Shown here: piece by piece, positions 1-11,800 of the stretch
Layout of the letters: every line of letters starts with the position of its first letter
How positions within the stretch are numbered: position 1 is the stretch's first letter
Assembly (NCBI GenBank): GCA_024742275.1
Contig: JANSYS010000018.1
Location: 1-64,000, forward strand
Reading direction: 5' to 3'
From: Alphaproteobacteria bacterium
GTDB taxonomy: Bacteria > Pseudomonadota > Alphaproteobacteria > Thalassobaculales > Thalassobaculaceae
Length of the DNA stretch: 64,000 bases
The notes under the pieces: generated by a model
Told to the model about the DNA's origin: nothing
What the model saw: only the letters and a program-made list of their open reading frames with translations
Database searches by the model: none
Made by a program: the position numbers and the translations under genes

Positions 1-67
1 CGTCCGCTCCGGCGAGCAATTGATCAAGAACGGCATCGGCAATCACAGGCGCTTTGCGTCGGGGCAT
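1..67 (-). CDS. IS256-family transposase, N-terminal 22 codons only
   Basis: The start ATG is at 67-65, preceded on the reverse strand by an AAGGAGAT ribosome binding site at 73-80. The translation begins MPRRKAPVIADAVLDQLLAG, the characteristic opening of IS256/Mutator-type transposases, which usually continue with a KTAFDPNGLLD segment. The remainder lies beyond the left edge, so it cannot be judged whether the gene is intact. Its expected role is cut-and-paste or copy-out transposition through a DDE catalytic domain, which is not present here. Confidence 0.72.
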   Translation of the reverse strand, partial: MPRRKAPVIADAVLDQLLAGAD

Positions 68-122
68 GGGGGATCTCCTTCATTCCCATCATGCTCCCCC
101 GCACACGAAATTTCTGACAGTC
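1..122. mobile_element. End of an IS256-family insertion sequence, cut by the left edge
   Basis: The reverse strand from 67 to 1 encodes the N-terminus of an IS256-type transposase. The stretch from about 98 to 122, read on the reverse strand as CTGTCAGAAATTTCGTGTGC, looks like the terminal inverted repeat common in IS256-family elements. The exact outer boundary, about 118 to 127, cannot be fixed because the other end and the target duplication are outside the window. The element ends only about 40 bases before the permease start at 161. It probably separates this permease from ATPase genes that normally precede it in such operons. Family assignment rests on remembered sequence resemblance. 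Confidence 0.75.
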
Positions 123-160
123 CCCAGCGACGCGCGCTCGGCCAACGGGGGAGGCCAGCA

Positions 161-1047
<887 letters not shown>

Positions 1048-1051
<4 letters not shown>

Positions 1052-1845
1052 ACAAGCGCTGGATCGTTCCGACGCTCTACATCGTTTTCCTCATGCTGCC
1101 GATCTACTGGCTGCTGAACATGTCGTTCAAGACGACCAACGAGATCCTCGGCGGCTTCTCGATGTTTCCTGCGGAGTTCACTGTCGAGAGCTATGTGAAG
1201 ATCTTCACCGATCCCACCTGGTACTCCGGCTACATCAACTCGATCATCTACGTCGTCATCAACATGGTGATCTCGGTGACCGTGGCGCTACCCGCAGCCT
1301 ATGCCTTCTCGCGGTATCGCTTCCTCGGCGACAAGCATCTGTTCTTCTGGCTCCTGACCAACCGCATGGCCCCTCCGGCGGTGTTCGCCCTGCCGTTTCT
1401 GCAGCTCTACTCGACGATGGGGCTGTTGGACACCACCCTGGCCGTCGCCCTGGCGCATTGCCTGTTCAACATTCCACTGGCGGTCTGGATCCTCGAGGGC
1501 TTCATGTCGGGAGTGCCCAAGGAGATCGACGAGACGGCCTATATCGACGGGTACTCCTTCCCCAAGTTCTTCGTGAAGATCTTCATGCCGTTGATCGCGC
1601 CCGGCATCGGTGTGACGGCGTTCTTCTGCTTCATGTTCTCCTGGGTGGAGATGCTGCTGGCGAAGACCCTCACCACCGTTCAGGCAAAACCGATAGCGGC
1701 GGTGATGACGAAGACGGCGTCGACATCCGGATACGAACTCGGACTCTTGGCCGCAGCGGGCGTGTTGACCATCATTCCAGGCGCCATCGTCATCTACTTC
1801 GTGCGCAACTACATCGCGAAGGGCTTCGCGATGGGGAGGGTCTGA
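1048..1845 (+). CDS. Carbohydrate/glycerol-type ABC transporter permease 2
   Basis: This 265-residue inner-membrane permease is of the MalG/UgpE type. Several hydrophobic helices and the EAA loop (ETAYIDGYSFPKFFVKIFMP, about residues 170-190) are visible. The ATG at 1048 overlaps the previous stop as ATGA, so translation of the two permeases is probably coupled. GGGAGG lies just upstream at 1036-1042. It should form the heterodimeric channel with the upstream permease. The operon continues with the DUF2160 gene two bases after its stop. Confidence 0.9.
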
Positions 1846-1847
1846 CC

Positions 1848-2213
1848 ATGCGGTGGCTCCTGCTGGCGGCCCTCACGGCGCTGATTCCCGACGCCGCGTT
1901 CGCGCAGAACACGAGCCCGACCGGCGTGTCGTTCCTCGGGTGGATGGCCTGGACGTGGCAAACGGCGCTGTTCTTCGTCTGCATCGCGGTAGCCCTGGTG
2001 ACCATGACGGTCTGGGAGATCGCGCGTCCGGGCGGAGACCCGCGCGAACCCGGGATCCTCGGCATCGATACGACCCGCGGCGACCGGCTCTTCATCTCGC
2101 TCTTGAGCGCCGCCTACATCCACCTGGCGTGGCTCGCGCTGTTCACCGGCCCGCTCTGGTGGGCCTCCATCATCGCCCTGGTTTGGGCGGCGGCGGTCGC
2201 GAAATGGGTGTGA
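1848..2213 (+). CDS. DUF2160-family small membrane protein of a glycerol-type ABC operon
   Basis: This 121-residue protein has a signal-like N-terminus (MRWLLLAALTALIPDAAFAQ) and about three hydrophobic stretches with Trp-rich segments (WMAWTWQTALFF). It resembles the DUF2160 family, whose members sit between the permeases and binding protein of glycerol-type ABC operons; their biochemical role is not established. The ATG at 1848 follows a GGGGAGGG site at 1833-1840 and lies two bases after the permease stop. It may be an accessory subunit of the transporter, inferred from constant neighbourhood only. Confidence 0.82.
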   Translation: MRWLLLAALTALIPDAAFAQNTSPTGVSFLGWMAWTWQTALFFVCIAVALVTMTVWEIARPGGDPREPGILGIDTTRGDRLFISLLSAAYIHLAWLALFTGPLWWASIIALVWAAAVAKWV

Positions 2214-2231
2214 CCGCCCTTACGAAATCGG

Positions 2232-2305
2232 CTTCGGCCCGGAGGTTTCCGGCCGAAGACGGAAGGCACGCGAAAAGCGTGCGGCACAACCCGGGCTCGG
2301 CCGGG
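2232..2305 (+). promoter_or_regulatory. Three consecutive stem-loops in the leader of the binding-protein gene
   Basis: The 118-base gap between the DUF2160 stop and the binding-protein start holds three inverted repeats. The first has arms 2232-2242 and 2249-2258 (CTTCGGCC-type, one bulge). The second has arms 2266-2271 and 2277-2282 (GCACGC/GCGTGC, loop GAAAA). The third has arms 2290-2294 and 2301-2305 (CCCGG/CCGGG). None is followed by a T-run. In binding-protein-dependent transport operons such hairpins often protect or process mRNA so that the binding protein is made in excess; that function is inferred here. The strong AGGAGG site at 2320-2325 belongs to the next gene. Confidence 0.55.
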
Positions 2306-2331
2306 AAGAGGAACCTCACAGGAGGAAGCAA

Positions 2332-4062
<1,731 letters not shown>

Positions 4063-4085
4063 GATCACTAACACCACGAAGACAG

Positions 4086-4113
4086 ACGCCGGGGCCCTTG
4101 GCCCCGGCGTTTT
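4086..4113 (+). terminator. Rho-independent terminator after the ABC operon
   Basis: A perfect 11-base-pair inverted repeat, ACGCCGGGGCC (4086-4096) and GGCCCCGGCGT (4100-4110), has a three-base loop and is followed by TTTT. It ends the forward transport operon. The same stem lies beyond the 3' end of the reverse TolC-type gene (stop at 4177) and may act in both directions, although the reverse U-tract is weak. Confidence 0.92.
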
Positions 4114-4176
4114 GCTGTCGATGCTTCCGACGCCCGTGGGGGCCGGACCCTAAACCTGTTCACCGTCCCGGTGCGT

Positions 4177-5562
4177 CTACTGCACCTCTTCGACGTCGAC
4201 GGTGAAGCGATTGTCGCGGATCTGCCTGTAGTAATCGTCCGGATCATAGTAGGCGACGTCGAGTTGCAGGTTCCGTGCGCCAAAGCGGCCGATCGCCTGA
4301 AGCAGTCTGACCTCCGCACTCCGTACGGCGCCATGGGCTTGGATGAATGCCTGCTGAGCGGCGATAAAGCGCTCGTTGACGTCCAGGGCGTCCAGCAGAC
4401 TGATCCGCCCTTCGTCCAGCCGCCGTCGGAGCGCGTCTCTCGAGAATTTCGCCGCATTCAATCGCAGTTCCGCCGCCGATACCTGGCTTTGGCTGGATGC
4501 GAGTTCACCCCAGGCTGTCATGGCTTCCTGACGGACCCGGTCCTCGATCGCCTTGAGGGTCAGCCGCTCCGCGTTTGCGGTCTGCTTTGCCTGACGGACA
4601 GCCGAGAATTCGGTGCCAGCCTGGAAGATCGGGACGGACACCGACAGTTCAACGGAGCCGTACGTGCTGTCGCCGGCGGTCGCGATCCCGCTGTCGTCGG
4701 GTGCGGTAAAAACATCCTCGCGATTGACGCTGCCCGAAAGGTCCACCGTGGGCAGGCGGCCCGCCTTGGCGATCCGCACCGCTTCCTGGGCGGCGCGCAC
4801 CGCTGCCTTTGCGCTCTGCATCAGCGGGTTTTCGGTCAGCGCCGCCGCAACGGCTTCCTCAGCGGTATCCGGCATGTTTGGGAACACGGGGAAATCCTGA
4901 AGTTCGGCCGGCGCAAGGCCGACGAACTGTCTAAAGCGGGCCTCGGCGTTGGCGACCAGTTGTTCCTGGGCGGCAATGTCCGCCAGCGTCTCTCCGATAT
5001 GGATCCGCGTGTCGGCAATATCGAACGCGGTCCTTTGTCCGCTTTCGACCAGTGTCTCCAACCGGTCGAAAAAATCCTGCAAATCGAAGAGGTTATCCTG
5101 CTGGGCTGCGAGGATGCGCCGGTTCACGAGCACATCGACATAAGCGATGCCGGCCTCGGCGAGCACCTGCTGTTCGGTCGTCATCAGATCGGCCCGCGCC
5201 GCGCCCGATTGCTCCCGAGCGCGCTGTAGTTCGGCGTCGCGGCCGCCACCGTTGTACAGCGTGTAGCTCATGGTCAGGCTGCCGCTGGTCTGGCTGGTGC
5301 CGCCATGGGCCGAGGTTCCGGCGTCGGATTTGGTGCTCTCGACGCTCTGGGTCCCCGTGCCGGTGAGGGTGACCGTCGGCAGCCAGCCGCCAAGAGCGGT
5401 GAAGACGGTCTCGTCGGTGGACCGGGTCCTGGCCCGTTCAGCCGCAAGGTTCGGGCTGTAGGCATAGGCGGATTCCAGCGCCTCTTTCAGGCTCTGAGCG
5501 TCGGCGGGCGATGCCGCGATCGTGGTCAGAAGACCGGCGAGGAACGCCGTCGCCGCCTTCAT
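4177..5562 (-). CDS. TolC-family outer membrane efflux protein
   Basis: This 461-residue protein has a signal peptide (MKAATAFLAGLLTTIAASPADA) followed by the SLKEALESAYAYSPNL segment typical of TolC/OprM outer-membrane channels. It contains two long alpha-helical, Gln- and Ala-rich repeats (around residues 130-240 and 340-440) that would form the periplasmic tunnel. A GTG start at 5592 would add ten residues (MDGLPRKRRP); 5562 is preferred because the signal peptide then has a normal short positive N-region. It lies 75 bases after the stop of the NRPS on the same strand. It is the only outer-membrane channel in the cluster and is the likely partner of the HlyD and ABC proteins at 49331-55750. 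Confidence 0.87.
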   Translation of the reverse strand: MKAATAFLAGLLTTIAASPADAQSLKEALESAYAYSPNLAAERARTRSTDETVFTALGGWLPTVTLTGTGTQSVESTKSDAGTSAHGGTSQTSGSLTMSYTLYNGGGRDAELQRAREQSGAARADLMTTEQQVLAEAGIAYVDVLVNRRILAAQQDNLFDLQDFFDRLETLVESGQRTAFDIADTRIHIGETLADIAAQEQLVANAEARFRQFVGLAPAELQDFPVFPNMPDTAEEAVAAALTENPLMQSAKAAVRAAQEAVRIAKAGRLPTVDLSGSVNREDVFTAPDDSGIATAGDSTYGSVELSVSVPIFQAGTEFSAVRQAKQTANAERLTLKAIEDRVRQEAMTAWGELASSQSQVSAAELRLNAAKFSRDALRRRLDEGRISLLDALDVNERFIAAQQAFIQAHGAVRSAEVRLLQAIGRFGARNLQLDVAYYDPDDYYRQIRDNRFTVDVEEVQ

Positions 5563-5637
5563 CGGGCGTCGCTTTCTCGGCAGACCGTCCACCGCTTCGT
5601 CATGCTCTTGTCTTCCCCACAGCCGTCACGGCGTGTC

Positions 5638-8600
5638 TCAGCGATCCAATTCAGCGAGAATTGCGGAGCGTTCCTCTGGATCAAGCTCTGCAAGTTCCGC
5701 CTCCAGGACAACATCAAGCATAGCCTCGACTGTCCTCGCGTTAAACAACGCTCGCATAGATATCTCGACGTCGAATGTCTCGCGTAGGCGCGCAGCGACT
5801 TGAACGAGCAAAAGTGAATGGCCGCCGAGTTCGAAAAAGTCCTGGGTAACGCCCACGTCGTCGATCTGCAGTATCTCCCGCCATATAGCCGCGATTTCCC
5901 GCTCCTCGTCGGTGCGTGGCGGTAGGACGGACGCAGACGGCGCCGGAGCTGCGTCGGCCGAAATCAGCTTGCGGCGATCAAGCTTGCCGTTCGCCGATAG
6001 GGGCAGGGTTTCATGGAATGCGAAAGCCGCCGGGACCATCGCTTCGGGAAGGAACGCGCGAACGGCATCGACGGCCCGCTGGCGGACCGTCGGTCGATCG
6101 GCGTCGGTGGAGGCAACAAGATGTGCCGCCAGATGAGGCCGGGGCTCGTCGGGTACCACGACGACAGCGGCGTCTTGGACGCCGGTCACCGATCGAAGCA
6201 CCGCCTCGATTTCCCCCAGTTCGATTCGGATTCCGCGAAGCTTGATCTGGAAATCCCGGCGACCGAGATAGGTGAGTTCATCAGTCGGGTCGAAGCGTGC
6301 GAGATCGCCGGTCCGATACATCCTGGTGCCCGGTACCGGACTTGATGGGTCGGGGATGAAACGCTCCGCCGTCAGGGCCGGGCGGCCCAGATATCCTCGC
6401 GCCAGATTGATGCCGGCGATATGGATTTCGCCGGCGGCGCCCGGCGGCACCGGGTGCAAATGCCGGTCCAGCAAGTGCAGTCGGGTATTCGCAATCGGAC
6501 GACCGATGGGGACGTCCTTGGCTGTTTCTTGCCGGTCGCAGTCGTGGAAACTGACGTCGATCGCCGCCTCCGCAGGTCCGTAGAGATTGTGGACGCTTGC
6601 CGTTAGGCGTTGGTGAGCCAGGTCGCGATCCGCGCCGGACAGCGCCTCGCCGCTGCACAGGATCCGAGCAAGGCTCCGGCAGCACTCGATGTTCTCCGCC
6701 GCCAAGAAGGCGCGAAGCATGGAGGGGACGAAATGGCAGACTGTGACGCCGTGAGCGGCAATCAGGTCGCGCAGGTACTCGGGATCCCGGTGCCCGCCGG
6801 GGGCGGCCAGAACCATGGCCGCCCCTTCGGTCAGCGGCCAGATCAGTTCCCAGACCGAGACGTCGAACGTAACGGGTGTCTTGTGCAGTACCCGGTCCGA
6901 CGCTCCGATGGGATAGGCACTTTGCATCCATGCGATGCGGTTTGTGAGGCCGCCCCAGGTGTTCACGACCGCCTTGGGGCGACCGGTCGATCCAGAGGTG
7001 AAGATCGCGTAGGCGGCGGCGTCCGGATCGAACTCCCGTTGAGGCTTTGGGTCCGCCGGTGATCGGGCTAGGGTGTCTTGATTCAGTGTAAGCACCGGCG
7101 CGGTGGAAGGGGGTACCCGATGTGCGAGGTCAGCGCGCGTCACGGTCATGCTGACGCCGGCCTCCTCGATCAATGCGGATAGCCGGGATGGAGGGTCGTT
7201 GGGGTCCAGCGGCAGAAAGACAGCCCCGGCCCGCATGGTTCCCAACACCGCCAGCGGCAGTAGCGCATCCCGTTCCAGCAGCAACGCGACAACGGACTCG
7301 GTGCCGACGCCGCGGGCCCTGATCGTCTCCGCGAGGGCGCCTGCGGCTGACCACAGCGTGCCGTACGACACCGTATCGAAGTCGCCGATCAGCGCTGGTG
7401 CCGTGGGTGCCTGGGCTCCAATCTTCGCAAGAAGATCCGCTCCGCCGATATCGGTCGCATCGGTCGCATTGAACCGATCCGACAGAAAGGCGAGGTGCTT
7501 CGGTCCCGCGACGCCGATGTCGCCAAGGCGGCGATCCCGGCCTGCTGTGACCGCATCGATGGCCGCCTCGAAGGAGTCGCCGAGCGCCCGCGCCCGGTCT
7601 CCGTTGATCCGGTTCGGGTTGTGGACGACGAGCATGGTCGGCGGCGCCCCGAGTTGAATGCCGATATTGAGGTCGAAGTTGGTCTGATCGACGAACCGGT
7701 AGTCGCGCACCTCGAGATCGGCGAAACGATCGGGTGCCGCGCTCATGCTTGTCCCTTCGAGCACCAGGATGTGATCGAACAGCGCCTCGGCGGCCGGTAC
7801 CTTGGAAAGCGGCCTGATCTGAGACATCGGGACGTGGGCATGGGCGTTCACTGCGGCCACGGTCTCCGCCACGTCCGCGAGCCAATCGTCGAGTCTGCGG
7901 TCGGCCGGGATGTCGATCGCGAGGGGCACGGTGTTCAGGAACAGACCGATCGTGGTCTCCACGCCGGTCATGTCGCCCGGTCGACCGGCCGCGGTGAGTC
8001 CGAAGACGACGCGATCGGTATCGCAGTGCCTGGCCACGACCAGCGCCCACGCGGCGGCCAGCAACGCCGCTTCCGTGATCCCTAGCCTTTGCGCCGCCTG
8101 GCGAAGGCTTTCGGCGCGCTCCGGCCCGATCCCGCGGGCGTGTTCAACGAGCGGCGCGTCGGTATCGGGCCGCGCGTCGTCGGGCGGAAGTAGGGGCGTC
8201 GCGAAGTCGACATCGCCAAGCCGATTGCGCCAGAAAGCCGCGTCGTCGTCACCGTCTCGTCGTTCGAGCCAATCGACATAGTCCTGGAACGGCCTGGGCT
8301 TTGGAAGATCGGCGGAGCGCCCATCGACCTCGGCGGCGTATAGCGCGGCGAGTTCGTCGATCGACAACGCCATCGACCAACCGTCCATCAGCACATGGTG
8401 GCGGGTCCAGACGAGGAGGTGGTCGTCGTCGGCGTATTGGATCAGTGTCACCCGCATGAGCGGAGCCATATCCAGACTGAAACGCCGACCGAGATCTTCG
8501 GCGAGGAACTCGGCCTCCCGTTCCGCCCGCGCGTTCGGTGGAACGCTGGACCAATCGCGTTCGTCGAACGGGATCGGCGCGGCGGTCTTCACCACCTGGA

Positions 8601-8826
8601 GCGGTCGATCCAACCCCTCGGTGGCAAAAGCCGTCCGAAGGGCGGTATGGCGGCGGATCAAGGCATCGAACGCGCGCCGGAGTGCTTCGGCATCGAGCGG
8701 TCCGATCAGGCGGCACGTCAATTGGCCGACGAAGGTCCCGGCCGTGCCGGCGCGGCTGTACAGCAGCATCGCTTCCTGCATCGGTGTCAGGCCGTAAATC
8801 GCCTCGGCTCCATCGAAAACCGTCAT
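5638..8826 (-). CDS. NRPS module C-A(Ser)-T
   Basis: This 1062-residue single-module nonribosomal peptide synthetase has a condensation domain (about 10-440) with intact HHVLMDG near residue 143; its TPMQEAML opening fits a DCL type that accepts a D-residue. The adenylation domain (about 480-960) has FTSGSTGRPKAV and specificity residues read as D-V-W-H-L-S-L-I-D-K, identical to the serine code as I remember it. The thiolation domain (about 985-1055) has LGGHSL, with phosphopantetheine Ser1004. No thioesterase follows, so the chain must pass to another protein. The ATG at 8826 overlaps the upstream NRPS stop as ATGA, which fixes the start; a longer reading to 9579 is rejected. The preceding protein ends in an epimerase, agreeing with a DCL condensation domain. 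Confidence 0.93.
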   Translation of the reverse strand: MTVFDGAEAIYGLTPMQEAMLLYSRAGTAGTFVGQLTCRLIGPLDAEALRRAFDALIRRHTALRTAFATEGLDRPLQVVKTAAPIPFDERDWSSVPPNARAEREAEFLAEDLGRRFSLDMAPLMRVTLIQYADDDHLLVWTRHHVLMDGWSMALSIDELAALYAAEVDGRSADLPKPRPFQDYVDWLERRDGDDDAAFWRNRLGDVDFATPLLPPDDARPDTDAPLVEHARGIGPERAESLRQAAQRLGITEAALLAAAWALVVARHCDTDRVVFGLTAAGRPGDMTGVETTIGLFLNTVPLAIDIPADRRLDDWLADVAETVAAVNAHAHVPMSQIRPLSKVPAAEALFDHILVLEGTSMSAAPDRFADLEVRDYRFVDQTNFDLNIGIQLGAPPTMLVVHNPNRINGDRARALGDSFEAAIDAVTAGRDRRLGDIGVAGPKHLAFLSDRFNATDATDIGGADLLAKIGAQAPTAPALIGDFDTVSYGTLWSAAGALAETIRARGVGTESVVALLLERDALLPLAVLGTMRAGAVFLPLDPNDPPSRLSALIEEAGVSMTVTRADLAHRVPPSTAPVLTLNQDTLARSPADPKPQREFDPDAAAYAIFTSGSTGRPKAVVNTWGGLTNRIAWMQSAYPIGASDRVLHKTPVTFDVSVWELIWPLTEGAAMVLAAPGGHRDPEYLRDLIAAHGVTVCHFVPSMLRAFLAAENIECCRSLARILCSGEALSGADRDLAHQRLTASVHNLYGPAEAAIDVSFHDCDRQETAKDVPIGRPIANTRLHLLDRHLHPVPPGAAGEIHIAGINLARGYLGRPALTAERFIPDPSSPVPGTRMYRTGDLARFDPTDELTYLGRRDFQIKLRGIRIELGEIEAVLRSVTGVQDAAVVVVPDEPRPHLAAHLVASTDADRPTVRQRAVDAVRAFLPEAMVPAAFAFHETLPLSANGKLDRRKLISADAAPAPSASVLPPRTDEEREIAAIWREILQIDDVGVTQDFFELGGHSLLLVQVAARLRETFDVEISMRALFNARTVEAMLDVVLEAELAELDPEERSAILAELDR

Positions 8827-11800
8827 TTCGCCTCCAGTTCCGCGGCGATTTCCGAGATGCGATCCAGGTGGTCGCGTGCGAGCCGATCGATCGTGGTCTT
8901 GTCGTGGAGCGCGCTGGAGTAGTGCCACTCGAAGCGCAGACGTCCGTCGGCGATCTCGCCATCGATTTCGATCATGCATCGGCGCGGCAGGTCCGGCGCC
9001 CGTGTGCGCCCGACGGGCCCAGGGGCGATCATGAAAAGAGCACCCTCCGGCGTGACCAGATCGGTACGGCCGAGGAAGTTGAACAGCACGTCGCCTCCCG
9101 TATCCGGCGAGTCGAGGAGGCCGTGTCCGAAACCGTCGTCCGGTACCGATGCAAGCTGGTCGAGGGTCGCGCGCCGGGCGGAGGCGTGGTCGCTCTTGGG
9201 CAACCGGAGGACCACCGGATGGATCGTGGTGAACCACCCCACGGTCCGGTGGGTCGGCTGGCCGACCAAATCGTCGTTCCGGCCATGGCGTTCGCGATCG
9301 ATGCGGATGAGGGTGTCGCCGCACCAAGCCGCCAGGGTTTCCGCGAGGCAGGCCGTCAGGACGGCGTCCAGCCCGCTCCCGAAGGCGCTTGGCGCGCGGC
9401 GGGACAAGATGTCTGTTGCCGGCGCCGCCAACTCGACGGAGAGCGTCCCGACGTCGCGCTCCCGGTTCGCCGCGCCGGAACGATCGCAGGGCAGCGGTGA
9501 GGCGTCGGCCGTGGCCTGATCGCGCCAAAACTCGCTCGATAGCCGGTCGACCGGAAGCCGCCGGATTGCCGAGGCCCACGCGGTGAAGGATCCCGCTGCT
9601 CCGGACCAGGAGACCGTTTCCGAGTCCCCCAACGCCCGATAGGCGGTTTCGAGATCGGCCATGACGATCCGCCAGGAGGCGGCGTCGATCGCCAGATGAT
9701 GGACCACGGCGAGCAGAAGATCCGGGGCCGGGGCGCCGCGCCGGATCAATGCGAGGCGGGCGTGCCGCCCGTTTGCCGGATCGAGGCCGGCATGCAGGGC
9801 CTCCCAGGCGCCGGCCTCGATGCCGGCATGTGCCGGTTCGGGAACCCTGGACAGATCGTAGAGAAGCGGCGGCTCGTTAACGGGGGGACCGGGATGCTGG
9901 AGCCATCCGTCCGTGCCCTGCTGGAACCGCAACCGGAGTGCTTCGTGGCGGGCTATGACGGCGGCGAAGGCGCTCTCGAGGCGGGCGAGATCGAGCGGTT
10001 CCCGGCAAATCACCCGCAGCGTCTGATTGTAGCGGTCCGGGATGCCGCCGGCGCGGCCGATCAGCCAGTCCTGGATCGGCGTGACCGGCACCGGATCCAT
10101 CGGCGCTGTTGCATGGAGGCTGGGGCTGTCCGGTTTCACTGGCGAGATCCGGGGCGCTACCTCGACAAGGCCGGCAATCGTTGGATGTTTCAGCAGCAAT
10201 CTGGGGCTCGCGTCGAGACCGACCTGGCGCATGCGGGTCGCGGCCCGCAGGGCGACGAGGGAGTCGCCCCCGAGCCGGAAGAAATCGTCGTCGATACCGA
10301 CACGATCCAGTTTCAAGAGATCGGCCCAGATCCGCGCGACGGCGGATTCCGTCGCATCGCGGGGCGGGCGCGAAGGGGCTGTGTCTATCGTCGCGTCGGG
10401 CTCCGGCAAGGCGGGGCGGTCGAGCTTGCCTGTCGCGCCGCGCGGCAACCCGTTGAGGATGACCCAAGTATGCGGCCGCATCCATTCGGGCAATCCGGCG
10501 CAAATCCTCTCGCGTTCTATCTCCGCGACGGGATGCCCGTCGCGGGGAACGATATAGGCGGTCAGACGGTCGTTCCGGAGTGCCACGGCCGCCTCGCGTA
10601 CCGCCGGATCGACCTGTAGGTGTGCCTCGATCTCCTCCAGTTCGACCCGGAAACCGCGCAGCTTCACCTGATTGTCGGATCGGCCTTGATACAGAATGTG
10701 TCCGTCCGCGGTCAGCGTTCCGCGATCCCCGACCAGGAAGAGGCGGCTGCCGTCGGCGGCGAAGGGGTCAGGGACGAAGCGGGCGGCGGTCTCTGCTGGC
10801 TGGCCTCGATAGCCCCGGGCGAGTCCGTAACCCCCGACGCAGATCGCGCCGGGCACACCCGGCGGTACCGGGCGAAGCCAACGGTCCACTACCCTGACGA
10901 TCGCGCCAGGAATGGCGCTTCCGATGGTCACGTCGTCACTTGATCCGGTGTCGAGACGGGCCGCCGTACACCAGACGGTCGCTTCGGTCGGGCCGTACTC
11001 GTTCTCCAGACGGGTCCGGGGAAGGTGGGTGCGGTGCCGGTCGACCAGGGGTGCCGGGCAGGCTTCGCCGGCGACGATGACGACCGCAAGGCAGTCCAGG
11101 TCGCCCGGAGCGGCGGCGTCCAGCACCGCATCGTAGAGACCGGGCAGCATCAGGGTGTGGGTGATCGAACGCTCTCGGATCAGGCGGGCGAGTGCCCCCG
11201 CGTCGGTGGCTTCTGCATCCGTAGGCAGGTGAACGGTACCGCCGGTTGCCAGGGTCCAGTAGAGACCGGCGACAGAGCTGTCGAAACCGAGTGGCGATAC
11301 CACGAGAAACCGGTCCGGGTTGGCGCCGTAATGCAGGGATCGGGCCGCTGTCGACGCGGCCAAAGCCGCATGGCTGACATCGATGCCTTTCGGCGTTCCG
11401 GTGGATCCGCTGGTGAACAACAGATAGGCGAGATCGCCGGGACCGATGGCAGGAGGTGCAGCGCCGCCCTCCTCGGGCATCTCGACGACCGTTGCGGCTG
11501 GCTTGGCGACCGCGAGCATCGCGTCGATCCGGGACTGCGGCAGTGCCGGATCGCAGGGCAGATACGGTCTTCCCGATCGCCAGGCACCGAGCATGGTGGC
11601 GATCGCATCCGGGCCACGCGAAAGCCGGATTGCGACGGGCCGATCGGCGTCGTTCCCTGCCCCAGGAACGGTGTTGGCGACCTCGCCGGCGCGTGTCCAG
11701 AGCGCACCGTAGGTAAGGATCCGTTCCTCTTGCATGATCGCCGGATGGTCGGGACGAGTCCGGGCCTGCCGGGCAACGGCATCGGGCAATGCCTCAGGCG

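Noticed and set aside
4171-5229. Forward open frame of 352 codons
   Set aside because: Antisense to the TolC-type gene, which has a signal peptide and family repeats.
8827-9579. Longer N-terminus for the C-A(Ser)-T NRPS
   Set aside because: It would run through the epimerase domain of the upstream gene in another frame; the ATGA junction at 8826 fits all other genes in this operon.
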